From Notamacropus eugenii (taxonomy: Eukaryota > Chordata > Mammalia > Diprotodontia > Macropodidae): DNA of 64,000 nt. The stretch lies in contig NC_092872.1 in NCBI RefSeq assembly GCF_028372415.1, positions 89,138,110 through 89,202,109 on the forward strand, written 5' to 3'. The notes under the pieces are model-generated. The model made no database searches, was not told the origin of the DNA, and saw only the letters and a program-made list of their open reading frames with translations. Positions 24,330 through 34,830 of this stretch are shown here, piece after piece (the stretch's first letter is position 1; each line of letters begins with the position of its first letter). The position numbers and the translations under genes were made by a program.

Positions 24330-25375
24330 ATCCAACAATAAAACTTGTGACCACAGCTATCAATATGCAGATTTCCAATGGAATTGTGGCAATTAAAATG
24401 AACTACAGATTCTAATGCAAGGAGCCAAATTTAACCTCATAGATATCACTGAGACTTGATGGGATTAGACCAATGATTGTAATATAATTCTGTACCTTAT
24501 TCGAAAGTGAAAGGATTGTTTTTTAATGGAGAATTGCATTTCATATTTCAATACATCCTCAAGAAGAAATGAAGGAACCAGACATTCTGGAGAGCGTTTA
24601 AATGGGTAACCTAATCAGTGGAAGAAGAATTTGAATTCGAGCTGTCATTGGATTATTCTGCATGTTCCCTAGACAAAAAGAGGAAATGGATGAGGAGTTT
24701 CAGAACCATTGAAAACTTGGTATGGGAGCATGATGGAATAGTGAGAGTATTAATCAAATTTTTGGACAACTCCTAGGAGATCTGTCTACCAAAACACAGA
24801 AAATAAAAATTGCCAGGTTTATATTCATAATACATTCATCCTTGAAAAGTTGGGGAACTGAATCTTGGTGATTTTCATAAGAAGGAGGAAGTGGTTACTG
24901 AAGAAACAGAATCAATTAGAATATTAAATACTGTTGCACAGTCTTATCATAGAATTTGTGGTAGAGGAGATAAAGAATGGCATGCATAGTATGCCACACA
25001 TCCAAATTTGCAGAGAGAAGATTCAAATGACTTCAAAGGAAGAGAAATGAACTAAATTTCTATAGAACAAGTAAGCCCAAGAGGGATGGCAAAGCTTTTG
25101 GTGAAACTCTGAAGACAAGGAGAAATAATTCTAATGTTGAAGACAAAGGGGAGTTGTTTCAGAAGACCAAGATAGTTACAACAAAAAGAAAAACAGATAA
25201 TAAATAATAAATACAAAAGCGTGGTGTTATCCTTAATGAAAATTGTCAATGTTAATTAAGACAAAAAAGAGCTGAAATTGGTAAGGGATGATGACAATAA
25301 AGGCAATGTTTGGATTTATTAGGGGCAAAGAGGAGGATAAAAGAAATGATAAAATAGGTAGTTGGGGTGATAGAG
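24330..25375 (+). mobile_element. CR1/L3-clade LINE, endonuclease region
   Basis: Sense-strand blocks follow the order of an L3-type ORF2: GGAATTGTGGCAATTAAAAT, CCTCATAGATATCACTGAGA (the 'ITETW' region of the AP endonuclease), AGAGGAAATGGATGAGGAGT, and then CAATGTTTGGATTTATTAGG just before the RT. The reading frame is destroyed. It abuts the L2 to its left in opposite orientation. Assignment to CR1/L3 is from memory of the family. Confidence 0.6.
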
Positions 25376-25535
25376 AGCAGGTAATGCCACTCAGTTTATT
25401 TTACTTATACTTTTCTTCGTTAAAAATTCATTTGTTAATTTACTTTTAAATCTTCACATTTTAAGTATTTTGAGTTCTATTTTTTTCCTTCCTTTCCTTC
25501 TGTGTTGCCCAAGATGGCAAGCAAGTTGATATATG

Positions 25536-25668
25536 ATATTTTATGTGTGTGTATGTGTGTAGAGAGAGATGTAGATATAGATGCAAACACACACATATAT
25601 AGAGATATATATACACATATATACATACTTATATACGTATATGTGTATACATATATATATACATACTA
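25536..25668. repeat. (TATG/ACAT)n microsatellite
   Basis: Alternating GTGTATG, GAGATATAT and ACACATATATAC units over about 130 bp. Confidence 0.9.
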
Positions 25669-25669
25669 G

Positions 25670-25855
25670 GGGCTTAATAAAGACTTATTGATTGACTAAT
25701 TAGTATTACATATCCTTATTCAATAAACCCATTGGCTCCCTATCACTTCTATGATAAAATGCTAAATTTTTCTACGGCATTCAAAACCTTTCGTAACTCA
25801 TGACTCTTAACTTTCCAATCTTTTTATACTTTATTCCCATGTACCTACTCTTCTT
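25670..25855 (+). mobile_element. L2 LINE fragments
   Basis: 25670-25700 resembles the L2 3' end (GGGGCTTAATAAAGACTTAT). 25730-25855 resembles the ORF2 end (TTGGCTCCCTATCACTTCTA, TTCAAAACCTTTCGTAACTC). Confidence 0.6.
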
Positions 25856-25856
25856 T

Positions 25857-26683
25857 TTTCTTTATTTATTATTAGTTTTCAAAGTTCACTTTTATAAGAT
25901 TTTGATTTCTAAATTTTCCCATCTCTCCACTCCCCAGTCCCTAAGATAACATGCAATGTGATTATGGACATGTACAATTATATTAAACATATTTCTACAT
26001 TAGTCATTTTGTGAGAGAAGAATCAGAACAAAAGGGGAAAATTGTGAGACAGAAAAAGAAATAAAAGAGAAAACTGTATGCTTTCATCTGCGTTCAGACT
26101 CCATAGTTCTTTCTCTGGGTGTGAATAACATTTTCCATCTTGAGTTTTTTGAAATTGTCTCAGATTGTTGAGCAGTGCTAAGTCTTTCAAAGTTAAACAT
26201 TGTACAATGTTGCTGTTACTGTGTACAATGTTCTCCTGTTTCTGCTCGCTCCACTCAGCATCGGTTCATGTAAGTCTTTTCAGGTTTTTCTGAAATCTGC
26301 CAGCTCGTTATTTCTTATGGAACAATAGTATCCCATTATATTCATACACCACAACTTATTCAGTAATTCATCAATTAATGGACATCGCCTCAATTTTCAA
26401 TTCTTTTCTACCACAAAAAAGAGTTGCTATAAATATTTTTAACATGTGGGACCTTTGCCTTTGTTTATTATCTGTTTGAGATACAGAACTAGTAATGACA
26501 TTGCTGGATCAAAGGGTATGCATGGTTTTATAGCCCTTTCAGCATAGTTCCAAATTCCTCTCCAGAATGATTGGATCATTTCACAACTCCACCAACAATA
26601 TGCTAGTCTTTCAATTTTCCCACATCTTCTCTAACATTTATCATTTCCTTTTTCTGTCATATTACCCAGTATGATTTGCTTAT
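25857..26683 (-). mobile_element. L1 LINE 3' fragment
   Basis: An antisense L1 3' UTR (CATAGTTCTTTCTCTGGGTG, TGTACAATGTTCTCCTGTTT) runs into the ORF2 C-terminal part (CAGCATCGGTTCATGTAAGT, ACCACAACTTATTCAGTAAT, TTGCTGGATCAAAGGGTATG, CACAACTCCACCAACAATAT). Truncated at the ORF2 side near 26683. Closely related to 34.37-35.4 kb. Confidence 0.88.
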
Positions 26684-27538
26684 ATTTTCTCCCTGGCCCT
26701 AAAGTGTGCCATTTCTCATTCAAGAAAGATTTGATTAGTATTAGCATGTCCATCGATCCCTAGTGCCATTATTACTTATGAGCATATGAATCACCAAAAG
26801 TAAGTAGTAATCATTTAGTTTGAAGTCTTACTAGGCAATCTGCAACTACCTAGAATCAAGTTACAAAATGGTAACATAACAATGCCAATGTTGAACCAAC
26901 AACTAGGTGTACATTAAGCAGGTAGTTACCAATCATGAATACTCTTTTCTTTCTCTGACCCTTACTTGATCTTTCACCTTACACCTCCTATGAATTCAAA
27001 TTATTCCTATATGACAATTAACTGTTTCCTCTTCAAAAGGTCCAGTTTCCTCCATCTCAGGAAGTTCTCATAGCTTTTAATTAGCTGCATATGTTCATAG
27101 ATCCTTCTTTTTCTCCTCTGTATCACATTCTTCTATTCCCTCTTCCCCCTACATATAATCTTTTATTTTGTTTAATTGTAAATTAAAAGCTTTTCTTCCT
27201 GTTCTTTTTTTGTTTTATATCTTAAAGAATATGTCATTTTCCCTGGTTACTTGAAAAAAAGAAGATATTACTTTACTTTTCATTCTGTGAGGAAGAGCAT
27301 CCTGAACTTTAAGTATGAATAAAAACCACATAGGACAAACAGAAATGCAAATGTCTGATGTTCCATGAAGGTGACCACTAATGCCTTTATCTCCATATTA
27401 TTGGAAGTGAAATCCTCAATCCTTTGTTGTCCTTGCCAGTGGCACCCCTGGAGAATTACTGTGGCAAGCTGCTAAATTTGAAGATCTTTAGCTCCAAATT
27501 TGTCATTCTCATCATCTTCATAACATACTATGTAGAAA
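26684..27538. other. Unassigned, no gene seen
   Basis: AT-rich, pyrimidine-rich from 26950 to 27240. No coding frame and no repeat family recognised. Confidence 0.35.
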
Positions 27539-27539
27539 T

Positions 27540-27632
27540 ATAAGGGGGAAACAATTGCATTGAAATATAATCATCAAATTAAAAAAAAGTTCAAGAACCC
27601 AGGTTAAGAATCCCTGCTTTATACTCTGTTTT
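27540..27632 (-). mobile_element. hAT-type DNA transposon end
   Basis: TTGAAATATAATCATCAAATT and a right end GGTTAAGAATCCCTGC mirror the left end and interior of the element at 59805. It reads as a short piece ending in the hAT-like terminal inverted repeat. Confidence 0.55.
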
Positions 27633-28327
27633 ATAAGATAAGAATGTCTCTTTGATTGATTTATGCAATCAATAAATCAAATGTACAAACTAGGCATTAA
27701 CATTTCTTAGACACCTTTTTTTGAATCATTCAGTCAATAAAAATGATAATCTAAGTCCAAGCAGTGAAGTATGTACCATAAGATGAAATCAGATGATGAA
27801 ATATATTGTCAGTGGTTGAAAGAATTAAATACACCTCTGGGTATCAGACTTCAGCAGGAATGTTTTATCAACTGCTTTGAGAGTTAAGTTTTAACAATAT
27901 TCTGAAAGAGTCAGACATTTGTGCCTGTAAACAAAGGGCAGTTAGAGTGGGTACAGGGGGATGTAGAATGAGTCTGGAAATGGGGAAGTGAGACCATTGG
28001 AAGGGTCTGAGTTGCCCTCAAAGAGGGGACTAGCCACAGGAACGCATCCCTCTAAGAGTTGGGAGAAAACAATTTATACACTCCAAGTAAAAACAACTTC
28101 AGGGAACAGTAAAGATGTTCAGTATCAGGATTCTACAAGGACTCCAGATCTCAGGGTTAAATAGAGAGCTATACGTACTTCAGCAACACTTCATGTGGAT
28201 TCCTAGAAGGGAGAAAATTACGGCAATTCAAAAAAGAGCAGAGAACTATTCTAATATCGTGTACTTTCTAAGCTTAAGATCACTTTCCACTGGGCTCTGT
28301 AAAATACACTTGTGTCTCTCAGACTAG
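27633..28327. other. Unassigned, no gene seen
   Basis: No recognised repeat. The frame at 28115-28327 runs into the following SINE and shows no protein features. Confidence 0.35.
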
Positions 28328-28640
28328 TGGAGGAATACTAAGGTAGTACAATGAATACAGCACCAGTGCAAGAGTCAGGAGGACCTGAGTTCAAATCTCA
28401 CCTCAGGCACTTGACACTCACTAGCTGTGTGACCTTGGGCAAGTCACTTAACCCCAATTGCCTCATCCTGGGTCATCTCCAGTCATCCTGCTGAATATCT
28501 GGTCACTGGATTCAGATGGCTCTGGAGGAGAAGTGAGGTTGGTGACCTGCACAGCCCTCCCTCACTCAAAATTAAGTCAAGTGCCAGTGATGTCATTATT
28601 TCTCTGATGGTCTTCTTTAGCAATGAAGGACGAACACACT
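28328..28640 (+). mobile_element. tRNA-headed SINE with RTE-like tail A
   Basis: Same family as 5171-5487 and very close to it: GAGTCAGGAGGACCTGAGTT, GGGCAAGTCACTTAACCCCA, TCCAGTCATCCTGCTGAATA, AATGAAGGACGAACACACT. The box-A part is slightly degraded (AGGTAGTACAATGAATACAG). Confidence 0.88.
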
Positions 28641-28879
28641 ATACTAATGAAGTCCTCTTTTAATAAACCAAATTAACTACGACTATTAATAAATAGGGAA
28701 CCCACCAGTGGGGGCTCAAGTGGTAGAACTAGATGAAAACCTCAATCCCTCAGAGTTATCCTTAGAATCCTGAAGAGAAAATTAGTCATTGATATTTGAC
28801 AACATGATTTTCTAATTCCATTGTGAGTTAGGGAGAGTAAACCAAGATTCTATGATATGTATAAATTCTGTATGTTTTT

Positions 28880-29030
28880 AAATGTATGAATATATCATAT
28901 TCAGTCAATGGAATATGAACACCTTGAGGACAGGAAAGATCTCACATTTGTATTTACATCTCTAGTGCCTAACACTGCACTTCATACATAGTAAATGTTA
29001 ACATATACATGTTGATTGATTGATTGCTCT
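28880..29030 (+). mobile_element. L2 LINE 3' end
   Basis: ATGAACACCTTGAGGACAGG, TCTAGTGCCTAACACTGCAC and TAGTAAATGTTAACATATAC in sense order, closing with short GATT repeats. Confidence 0.7.
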
Positions 29031-29224
29031 TTTTCTCCTCAGATCCTTCTATCAAGAGCTTTTCTGTCCTCTTTAAATCCTTCTCCTCTTTCTTTAATTT
29101 TAGCCTTTTTCTTCCTTTGTTTCCAATCCTTCAACTTCTCAAATATCCCTAAATTTCTCCTCTCCAAATTCAATCTCTGGATTCCACAATTCCAAATCTT
29201 TTAAATTGCTTTTCCTTTTTATTT

Positions 29225-29368
29225 TTGGCAGGATGTGGAGATTGGGGTTAAGTGACTTGATGTGGATTACGCAATTGGCAAATGTTTGAGGCTGAATTTG
29301 AACTCAATTTCTCCTCATTCCAGGGCCAGTGCTCTGTCAACTGCACCATCCATCTGCTCTGATTTCTT
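29225..29368 (-). mobile_element. SINE head fragment
   Basis: GGGGTTAAGTGACTTGATG, GCTGAATTTGAACTCAATTT and CCAGTGCTCTGTCAACTGCA are the antisense tRNA-derived head. No tail follows on the left, so I cannot say which SINE family it belonged to. Confidence 0.7.
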
Positions 29369-29499
29369 TTCCTTTCAAAGTTCAAATCTTTCTCCTGCTT
29401 CTTCCCCCACAGAACCTTCTTCTAGCAAAGATGGAAGAGAAGGTCAATAGGAGAGAAAGACTGAGAAAACTGATCTGGAAAGCACACAACCATTCATAG

Positions 29500-29590
29500 T
29501 GATACACACACACACGTATATATGAATATACACACGCATACATGTGTACATGTATATACATATTATGTGTGTATATGTACATATATCCAC
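29500..29590. repeat. (ACAT/GTAT)n microsatellite
   Basis: ACACACACGTATATATGAAT-type units. Shadow ORFs on the minus strand come from it. Confidence 0.9.
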
Positions 29591-29939
29591 ATATTTGAAA
29601 GGAATTCAGTGAAAGAAATATATGTATCAATATTCATAGAGCCCTGAGGAAACTTAAGCAGGTCCATGGGCCAGTAACGTATATAAAATAAGTGAGAGCA
29701 AAGGATAAGCTATTCGAAGAGACATAAATATAACCTTTAGGTAAATATAATTTCACAATGACATTGAATCCAGGTTAACTGAGGAGAAAAACAAATAACA
29801 GTTTAAATATGTGGGATACCAATGTCAAAACCTGAGGACAGTGGCCTCTGTACCCTCAGAATTAATAATAAAGCTTGCAACAGTCAGAGGACTCCTCAGT
29901 CAGAGGACTTACTATCTTTATGATCCTTGGCCTGCAACT

Positions 29940-31005
29940 TTTTCTTCTTTCATTTTTTTTATTTTTAACATTTTTTCCTTTCTAAGTTGTGAGTTCCAAA
30001 TTCTCTCCCTCCCCCTCCCATATTTTCCCCACCCACTGAGAAGGCAAGCAAAATTATATCAATTAATTAGCCTTGTGAAATCATGCAAAACATATTTACA
30101 TATTAGTCATATAGCAAATAATAGTAATGAAGAAAACAAGAAAATTGTATTTCAACTTGAATTCAGAGTTCATCAATTTTCTCTGTGGAGGTGGATAGCA
30201 TTTTTTCATGAGAAGTGATTTGAAATTGTCTCAGATCATTATATTGATCAGAGTAGCCAAGTCTTTCACAGTTGATCATTATTACAACATTTCTGTTGCT
30301 GTACATAAGGTTATTCTAGTTCTCACTTCACTTTGTATCGGTTGGTATAGGTCTTGTCATGTGTTTTTCTGAAACCATATGCCTTGTCATTTCTTATACA
30401 CAATAGTACTTTATCACAATCATATGTTATAATTTGTTCAGCCATTCCCCAGTTGAAGGGTATCCCTTCAATTTCCAATTCTTTCCATGGCAAAAGAACT
30501 CCTATTAGTGTTTTGTGCACATAGGTCTTTTTCCTTTCTCTTCAATTTTTTTTGGAGTATAACCCTAGTAGTGGCATTGGCGGATCAAGTAGTACTCACA
30601 ACTTTATACTCCTTTTGTTCTCCAAAATGGTTGCGTCAGTTCATGACTCTATCAACAGCTTGTTATGTTAGTTATTTTTCTTCATCCACTCCAGTGTTTG
30701 TCATTTCTGGTAGAGGGGAGGTAGTACCTCACAGTTATTTTAATTTGCATTTCTCTAATCAATAATGACTTGTAGTATTTTTGTATTTCTTCTTCTAAAA
30801 GCTACCTGTTCATAGCCTTTGGCCACTTACTAATTGGGAAACAGGTCTTATTTTTTATAAATTTGACCGAGTTCGCTATAACTTAAGAAATTAGGCCTTA
30901 TCAGAGAAATTTGTTTTAAAAATTATATCACTCAATTGTCTATGTTATCTTTTAGCAAAATACATTTTTAAAAACCTTATTAAATTGTCTCTAAACTTGT
31001 GAGGG
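29940..31005 (-). mobile_element. L1 LINE 3' fragment
   Basis: Antisense 3' UTR and ORF2 C-terminus in the same motif order as 25.9 and 34.4 kb: CAGCCATTCCCCAGTTGAAG, CACAACTTTATACTCC, TTTGCATTTCTCTAATCAAT, CTATGTTATCTTTTAGCAAA. More diverged than the 34-kb copy. The right end borders the plus-strand element that starts near 31030. Confidence 0.82.
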
Positions 31006-31029
31006 CTGTGATCATACCTCTCATTTGAT

Positions 31030-33008
31030 TAGATCACTTTGGAAGCACCAAAATACTTTCAGACCCCCAGAACTATGTCTGAAAACAACAGTACAAAAAA
31101 GCCTGGAGTGATAGAGAGTTCTGGGAAGATGGCAGAGTTGTTCAGAAAAATTTAAGCTCTCCAAATTTTCCTCACAAGGAAGACAAAATAGTACCTCAGG
31201 GGGAATGTAGAATGGTAAGAATAACCAAGAGTTGGGGTAGAACAGTGGTCCTCCTGGAATAATCAGATAAGATATGGAGAAAAATCCCAGGAACAATATT
31301 TTGTCCCTGTGAAGTGTAAACACATCCATATTAGTTCCACCAAAATTGCAATCAGTAAGCCCTAGGACTACCTGGATTGGGAAATAGTCCTAGTATGGCC
31401 ATAAGAATTTTCTCTTCCTGGACAGTATGAGGAGTTTGGTGTCTGAGCAGGGAAAGACTGAGGGAACCTCTACTGAAGAGACTCCAGGTACAGTTGTACT
31501 GCCAAGATACAGCCCTGGGTAAGATGGAACCAGTACATTCCCTGAGAGTGTAGGAGCAGTGGGACAGGGACACTGCTGGTCAGAGGCATTTACAGGAGGC
31601 TGAAGCTTTTTTTTTTTTAAGTTCCAGGTCAGAGGGGAGACCTGAAGGAGGATCTGAGGCCAGAGATACCATCCACCCAAAAAGAATTCATGAAAGAACT
31701 TTAAAAAAAGACTATAAAAATCAAATGGGAGAGATTGAGGAAAAGTTTTTTAAAAATAAGAATAATCCAAGAAACACAAGATTATGAAAAGAAAGTCAAT
31801 CAATTGGAAAAGAGATCCATAATCTTAAGGAAGAAAATGACTCCTTGAAAACTGGAATTGGGGAAGGGGAAGTCAGAAAAATTATGAGAATAAGAAATAA
31901 TCAAATGAAATATTTAAAAAATGAAAGAATAGAAGAGAATGTGAAATATCTCATAAGAAAAACAACTGATCTGGAGAACATATCAAAAAGAGAAAAATAT
32001 AAGAATAATTGAACTGCCTGAAAGCTACAATGAAAAAACTAATCAACACATTAGAGCAAGAAATAATTAAAGAAAATTGTCCTGAAATATTAGAACAAAG
32101 GACAAAATAGAAATAGAAGAAAATCCACTGATCTCCACTTGAAAGAGATCCTACAAAGAGCCCTATAGGAATATTATAGCTAAATTCTGAAACTCCCATC
32201 TGAAAGAGAAAATATTACAAGAAACAAGAAAAAAAAACAATTTAAATATGCTGGAGCCACAGTTAGAATCATACAAGACCTAGCAACAGCTACACTAAAA
32301 AATCACAGATCTTGGAACACTATACAACAAGGAGCAAAAGAACTGAGATTGTGGCCAAAAATATTATACCCAGCTAGGTTAAGCATAATCCTGAACAACA
32401 ACAACAAAAAAAAAACATTCAATGAGTTGCCAGACTTTCAGGATTTTTATTGAAAAAAGGCCCAAACTAAATAAAAAATTTGACATACAAGATTCAAGAC
32501 AAATATACAGTAAACATCAAAGAGTAATTACAAGGGACTCAATAACGACAGGTCATTTATATTTTATACAAGGAAATGTAAGTTGTATGTCTAAAATTGT
32601 AATTACTAATTGGGTAGATCAAAAGAAAAATTGGGGCAGAGCTGAGTCTGAAGTGATTCTAAAAGGCAATACCAGCCAGAGAAAGGTAAAAAGAATAATT
32701 ATCTTTTACAAATGAGGTAGAAGAGGAAGATCTGAAACAGAGAAATTAGATGGAGAGGACTGGTAGCTCTGGAACCCTACTCTGATTAAGAATCTGTTAA
32801 AGAGGGAATTATACATGCATATATATATATATATACATATATATATGTATATATGTACAACTTTTATATGACTTCTATGTCTATATGTCTATATAAGACT
32901 ATATAAGACTTCTATATGAGACTATGTATACTGTATGTAAGACTATATACATAAGACTATATGTGTGTGTCCGTGTGTGTGTGTATGTGTGTGTGTGTGT
33001 GTGGGTGT

Positions 33009-33045
<37 letters not shown>

Positions 33046-33665
33046 CTCTTCTAAACTAAAGAGATAGAGATGGAGAAGGGATTTTTAAAGAGAATCCAAG
33101 TCATATAACATGAGGGTTAAAGGGAGAACAATAATTCATTTATAAGGGAGTAAAAGACTTCTAAATTTATAAAGAAATAAGAGTGTGAGGGAATAAGATA
33201 ATGGAAGGAGGGTAGAAGGGTTTTTAGATTAACAGGAATGGTAGGATAAGGGATAAATATTTGGGGGTGTGGGTGAAATACTAAGGCAAGGTAGCAGGAA
33301 TAAAGTAGAGGAGTCAGGAGGGATAGGAAATAAGATGCACATAAACATGAAATAAAGGTCAGAAGTCGAATTTATTAGGAAAAAAAGCAGAGGTAGTAAT
33401 CATGATCTCAGACAAAGTTAAAGCTAAAATAGTTTTAATCAAAGTAGGAAAAATAGGGAAACCACACTATATATCAACCATAGTAATCAAGATTGTTTTA
33501 TCCTGTTTAAAATACCTAGAGACTATAAGGTTGGAATATTGCTATGGTGTAGGAAATGATGAGTTGGTGGACTTAGAAAAATATGAAAACATTTGGACTT
33601 ATGAAGGAAGAGATTATCCACCCTCAGAGAAACAGAGGGCAAATATGTATAGTCTTACATAAATA
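31030..33665 (+). mobile_element. HAL1-like (ORF1-only) L1 derivative
   Basis: The 5' UTR (about 31100-31680) contains GGGAAGATGGCAGAGTTG, the usual start of these L1 5' ends. A decayed ORF1 follows. A coiled-coil-like part (EKKVNQLEKRS) lies near 31790, and a mid-domain part (RKTTDLENISKRE) near 31960. The C-terminal domain ends with RSWNTIQQGAKELRLWPK and PARLSIIL near 32310-32395. A stretch reading KRPKLNKKFDIQDSR follows at about 32455-32505. After an (AT)n/(GT)n-expanded spacer, only an endonuclease-like remnant (IMISDKVKAKIVLIK, 33395-33445) and a 3'-UTR-like end (TATCCACCCTCAGAGAAAC) remain. Reverse transcriptase is absent, as in HAL1 elements. Confidence 0.7.
32813..33045. repeat. (AT)n and (GT)n expansion in the L1 derivative
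   Basis: ATATATAT units (32819-32860), an ACTATATAAGACT-like patch (32890-32965), then about 40 GT-type units with a few changes up to 33043. Confidence 0.92.
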
Positions 33666-33795
33666 CATATGAATGTATATATCTATATATGATTATAGAT
33701 ATCTAAGTACATGTACGTAAGTGTATGACTATGAATATTTTTGTACGTATATGCATTTGTACATATGTGCATATCTGTATATATATGTGTATATA

Positions 33796-33835
<40 letters not shown>

Positions 33836-33870
33836 TGTGTGTGTGTGTATACATAAAATCTTTGTGTGTG
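33666..33870. repeat. (TA)n-(TG)n microsatellite
   Basis: TATATATG units grade into pure (TA)n (33795-33832) and then (GT)n. It follows the 3' end of the plus-strand L1 derivative. Confidence 0.92.
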
Positions 33871-33884
33871 TATGTGATCAAGTC

Positions 33885-34290
33885 CCCTGCTCTCTTGAAT
33901 CCATAAGTGCTAGTGCTCCTCTCCACCCTGGAATGGAATGTGAACAAATAATTGCTATCACTGCCAGCTGTACCCAGTGCCCGCAAAGGGTCCCATGTAA
34001 TCTCTTTCTGACAGGTTGTTCAACCACCTAACCAGGCTGAGTGCTATTGAAACTGCTGGTGCTGCTTCGGTTCCTTCAAAGCTGCCTCCAAAACTGCTGT
34101 TGCTCTGGGCTCCACCCTGATGTCAGAGATGTCCTTGACTAGAAAAATGTCTCACTCTGACCTTTTTTTTTTTTTTGGTTCTGCCACTCCAAAATTTGAT
34201 TTGAGGAGTTAATTTAAAGGTTTTTTTGAAGGGGAATAATGGAAGAGTTCAATTTGTTTCCAGTCTGTATTTTGTAATCTTTGCTATGTC
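33885..34290 (-). mobile_element. L1 5'-UTR-like segment
   Basis: GC-richer than its surroundings. GGTTCTGCCACTCCAAAATT, ATTTGAGGAGTTAATTTAAA and GTTTTTTTGAAGG correspond in order to GGATTCTGACACTTTAAGAT, GTTCAGATCCACTTTTTACA and GGTTATCTGAAGG at 41008-41060 in the L1 5' region. A 15-bp T run (about 34165-34179) interrupts it. Its own element body is not evident. Confidence 0.45.
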
Positions 34291-34339
34291 CTGGGCCCAT
34301 AACTTGTCCGCCCTGAGTTCCATTTCCTCACCAATAGAA

Positions 34340-34830
34340 GAAATGAGGGGTTCAGCCAGTAAGAAAGTATTTATTTATTGATTTTTTGCAAATTGATGTA
34401 TTTATTTTCAATTTCCATTAATCATTTCTATAAATTTTAAATTTTCTCCCCCTCCTTATTCCCTCTCTCCCCAAGATGGTATGCAATCTTATATGGGTTC
34501 TACACAAACATTCTTATTAAACACATTTTCAAAGTCATCATGTTGCACAGAAGAATTAAAATGAGTGGGAGAAACCATGAGAAAACAAAACAAAACAAAA
34601 CACAAAAGAAAATAGTCTGCTTCATTCTGCATCCTGACTCTATAGTTCTTTCTCAGGACAAGGATGGAATTTTACAGCAAGAGTCCTTTATAAATGTTTC
34701 AGGTCTTTGCATTGCTGTAAAAGACTAAGTCTATCAGAAATAGTCCTTGCACACTGTGGCTGTTACTGCATATAATTTTCTCCTGGTTCTGCTTCTCTCA
34801 ATCAGCATCAGTTCATATCAGTTTTTCCAG
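34340..34830 (-). other. L1 3' UTR
   Basis: Antisense 3' UTR with TATAGTTCTTTCTCAGGACA and GCACACTGTGGCTGTTACTG, matching the 25.9-kb copy. An AAAAC repeat (34582-34605) sits inside. Confidence 0.7.

Noticed and set aside
29811-30218. 135-residue plus-strand frame
   Set aside because: Runs through the antisense of an L1 3' UTR; no protein family features.
33402-33662. Open frame as a possible small gene
   Set aside because: It starts in an L1 endonuclease-like remnant and ends in the 3'-UTR-like part of the L1 derivative.
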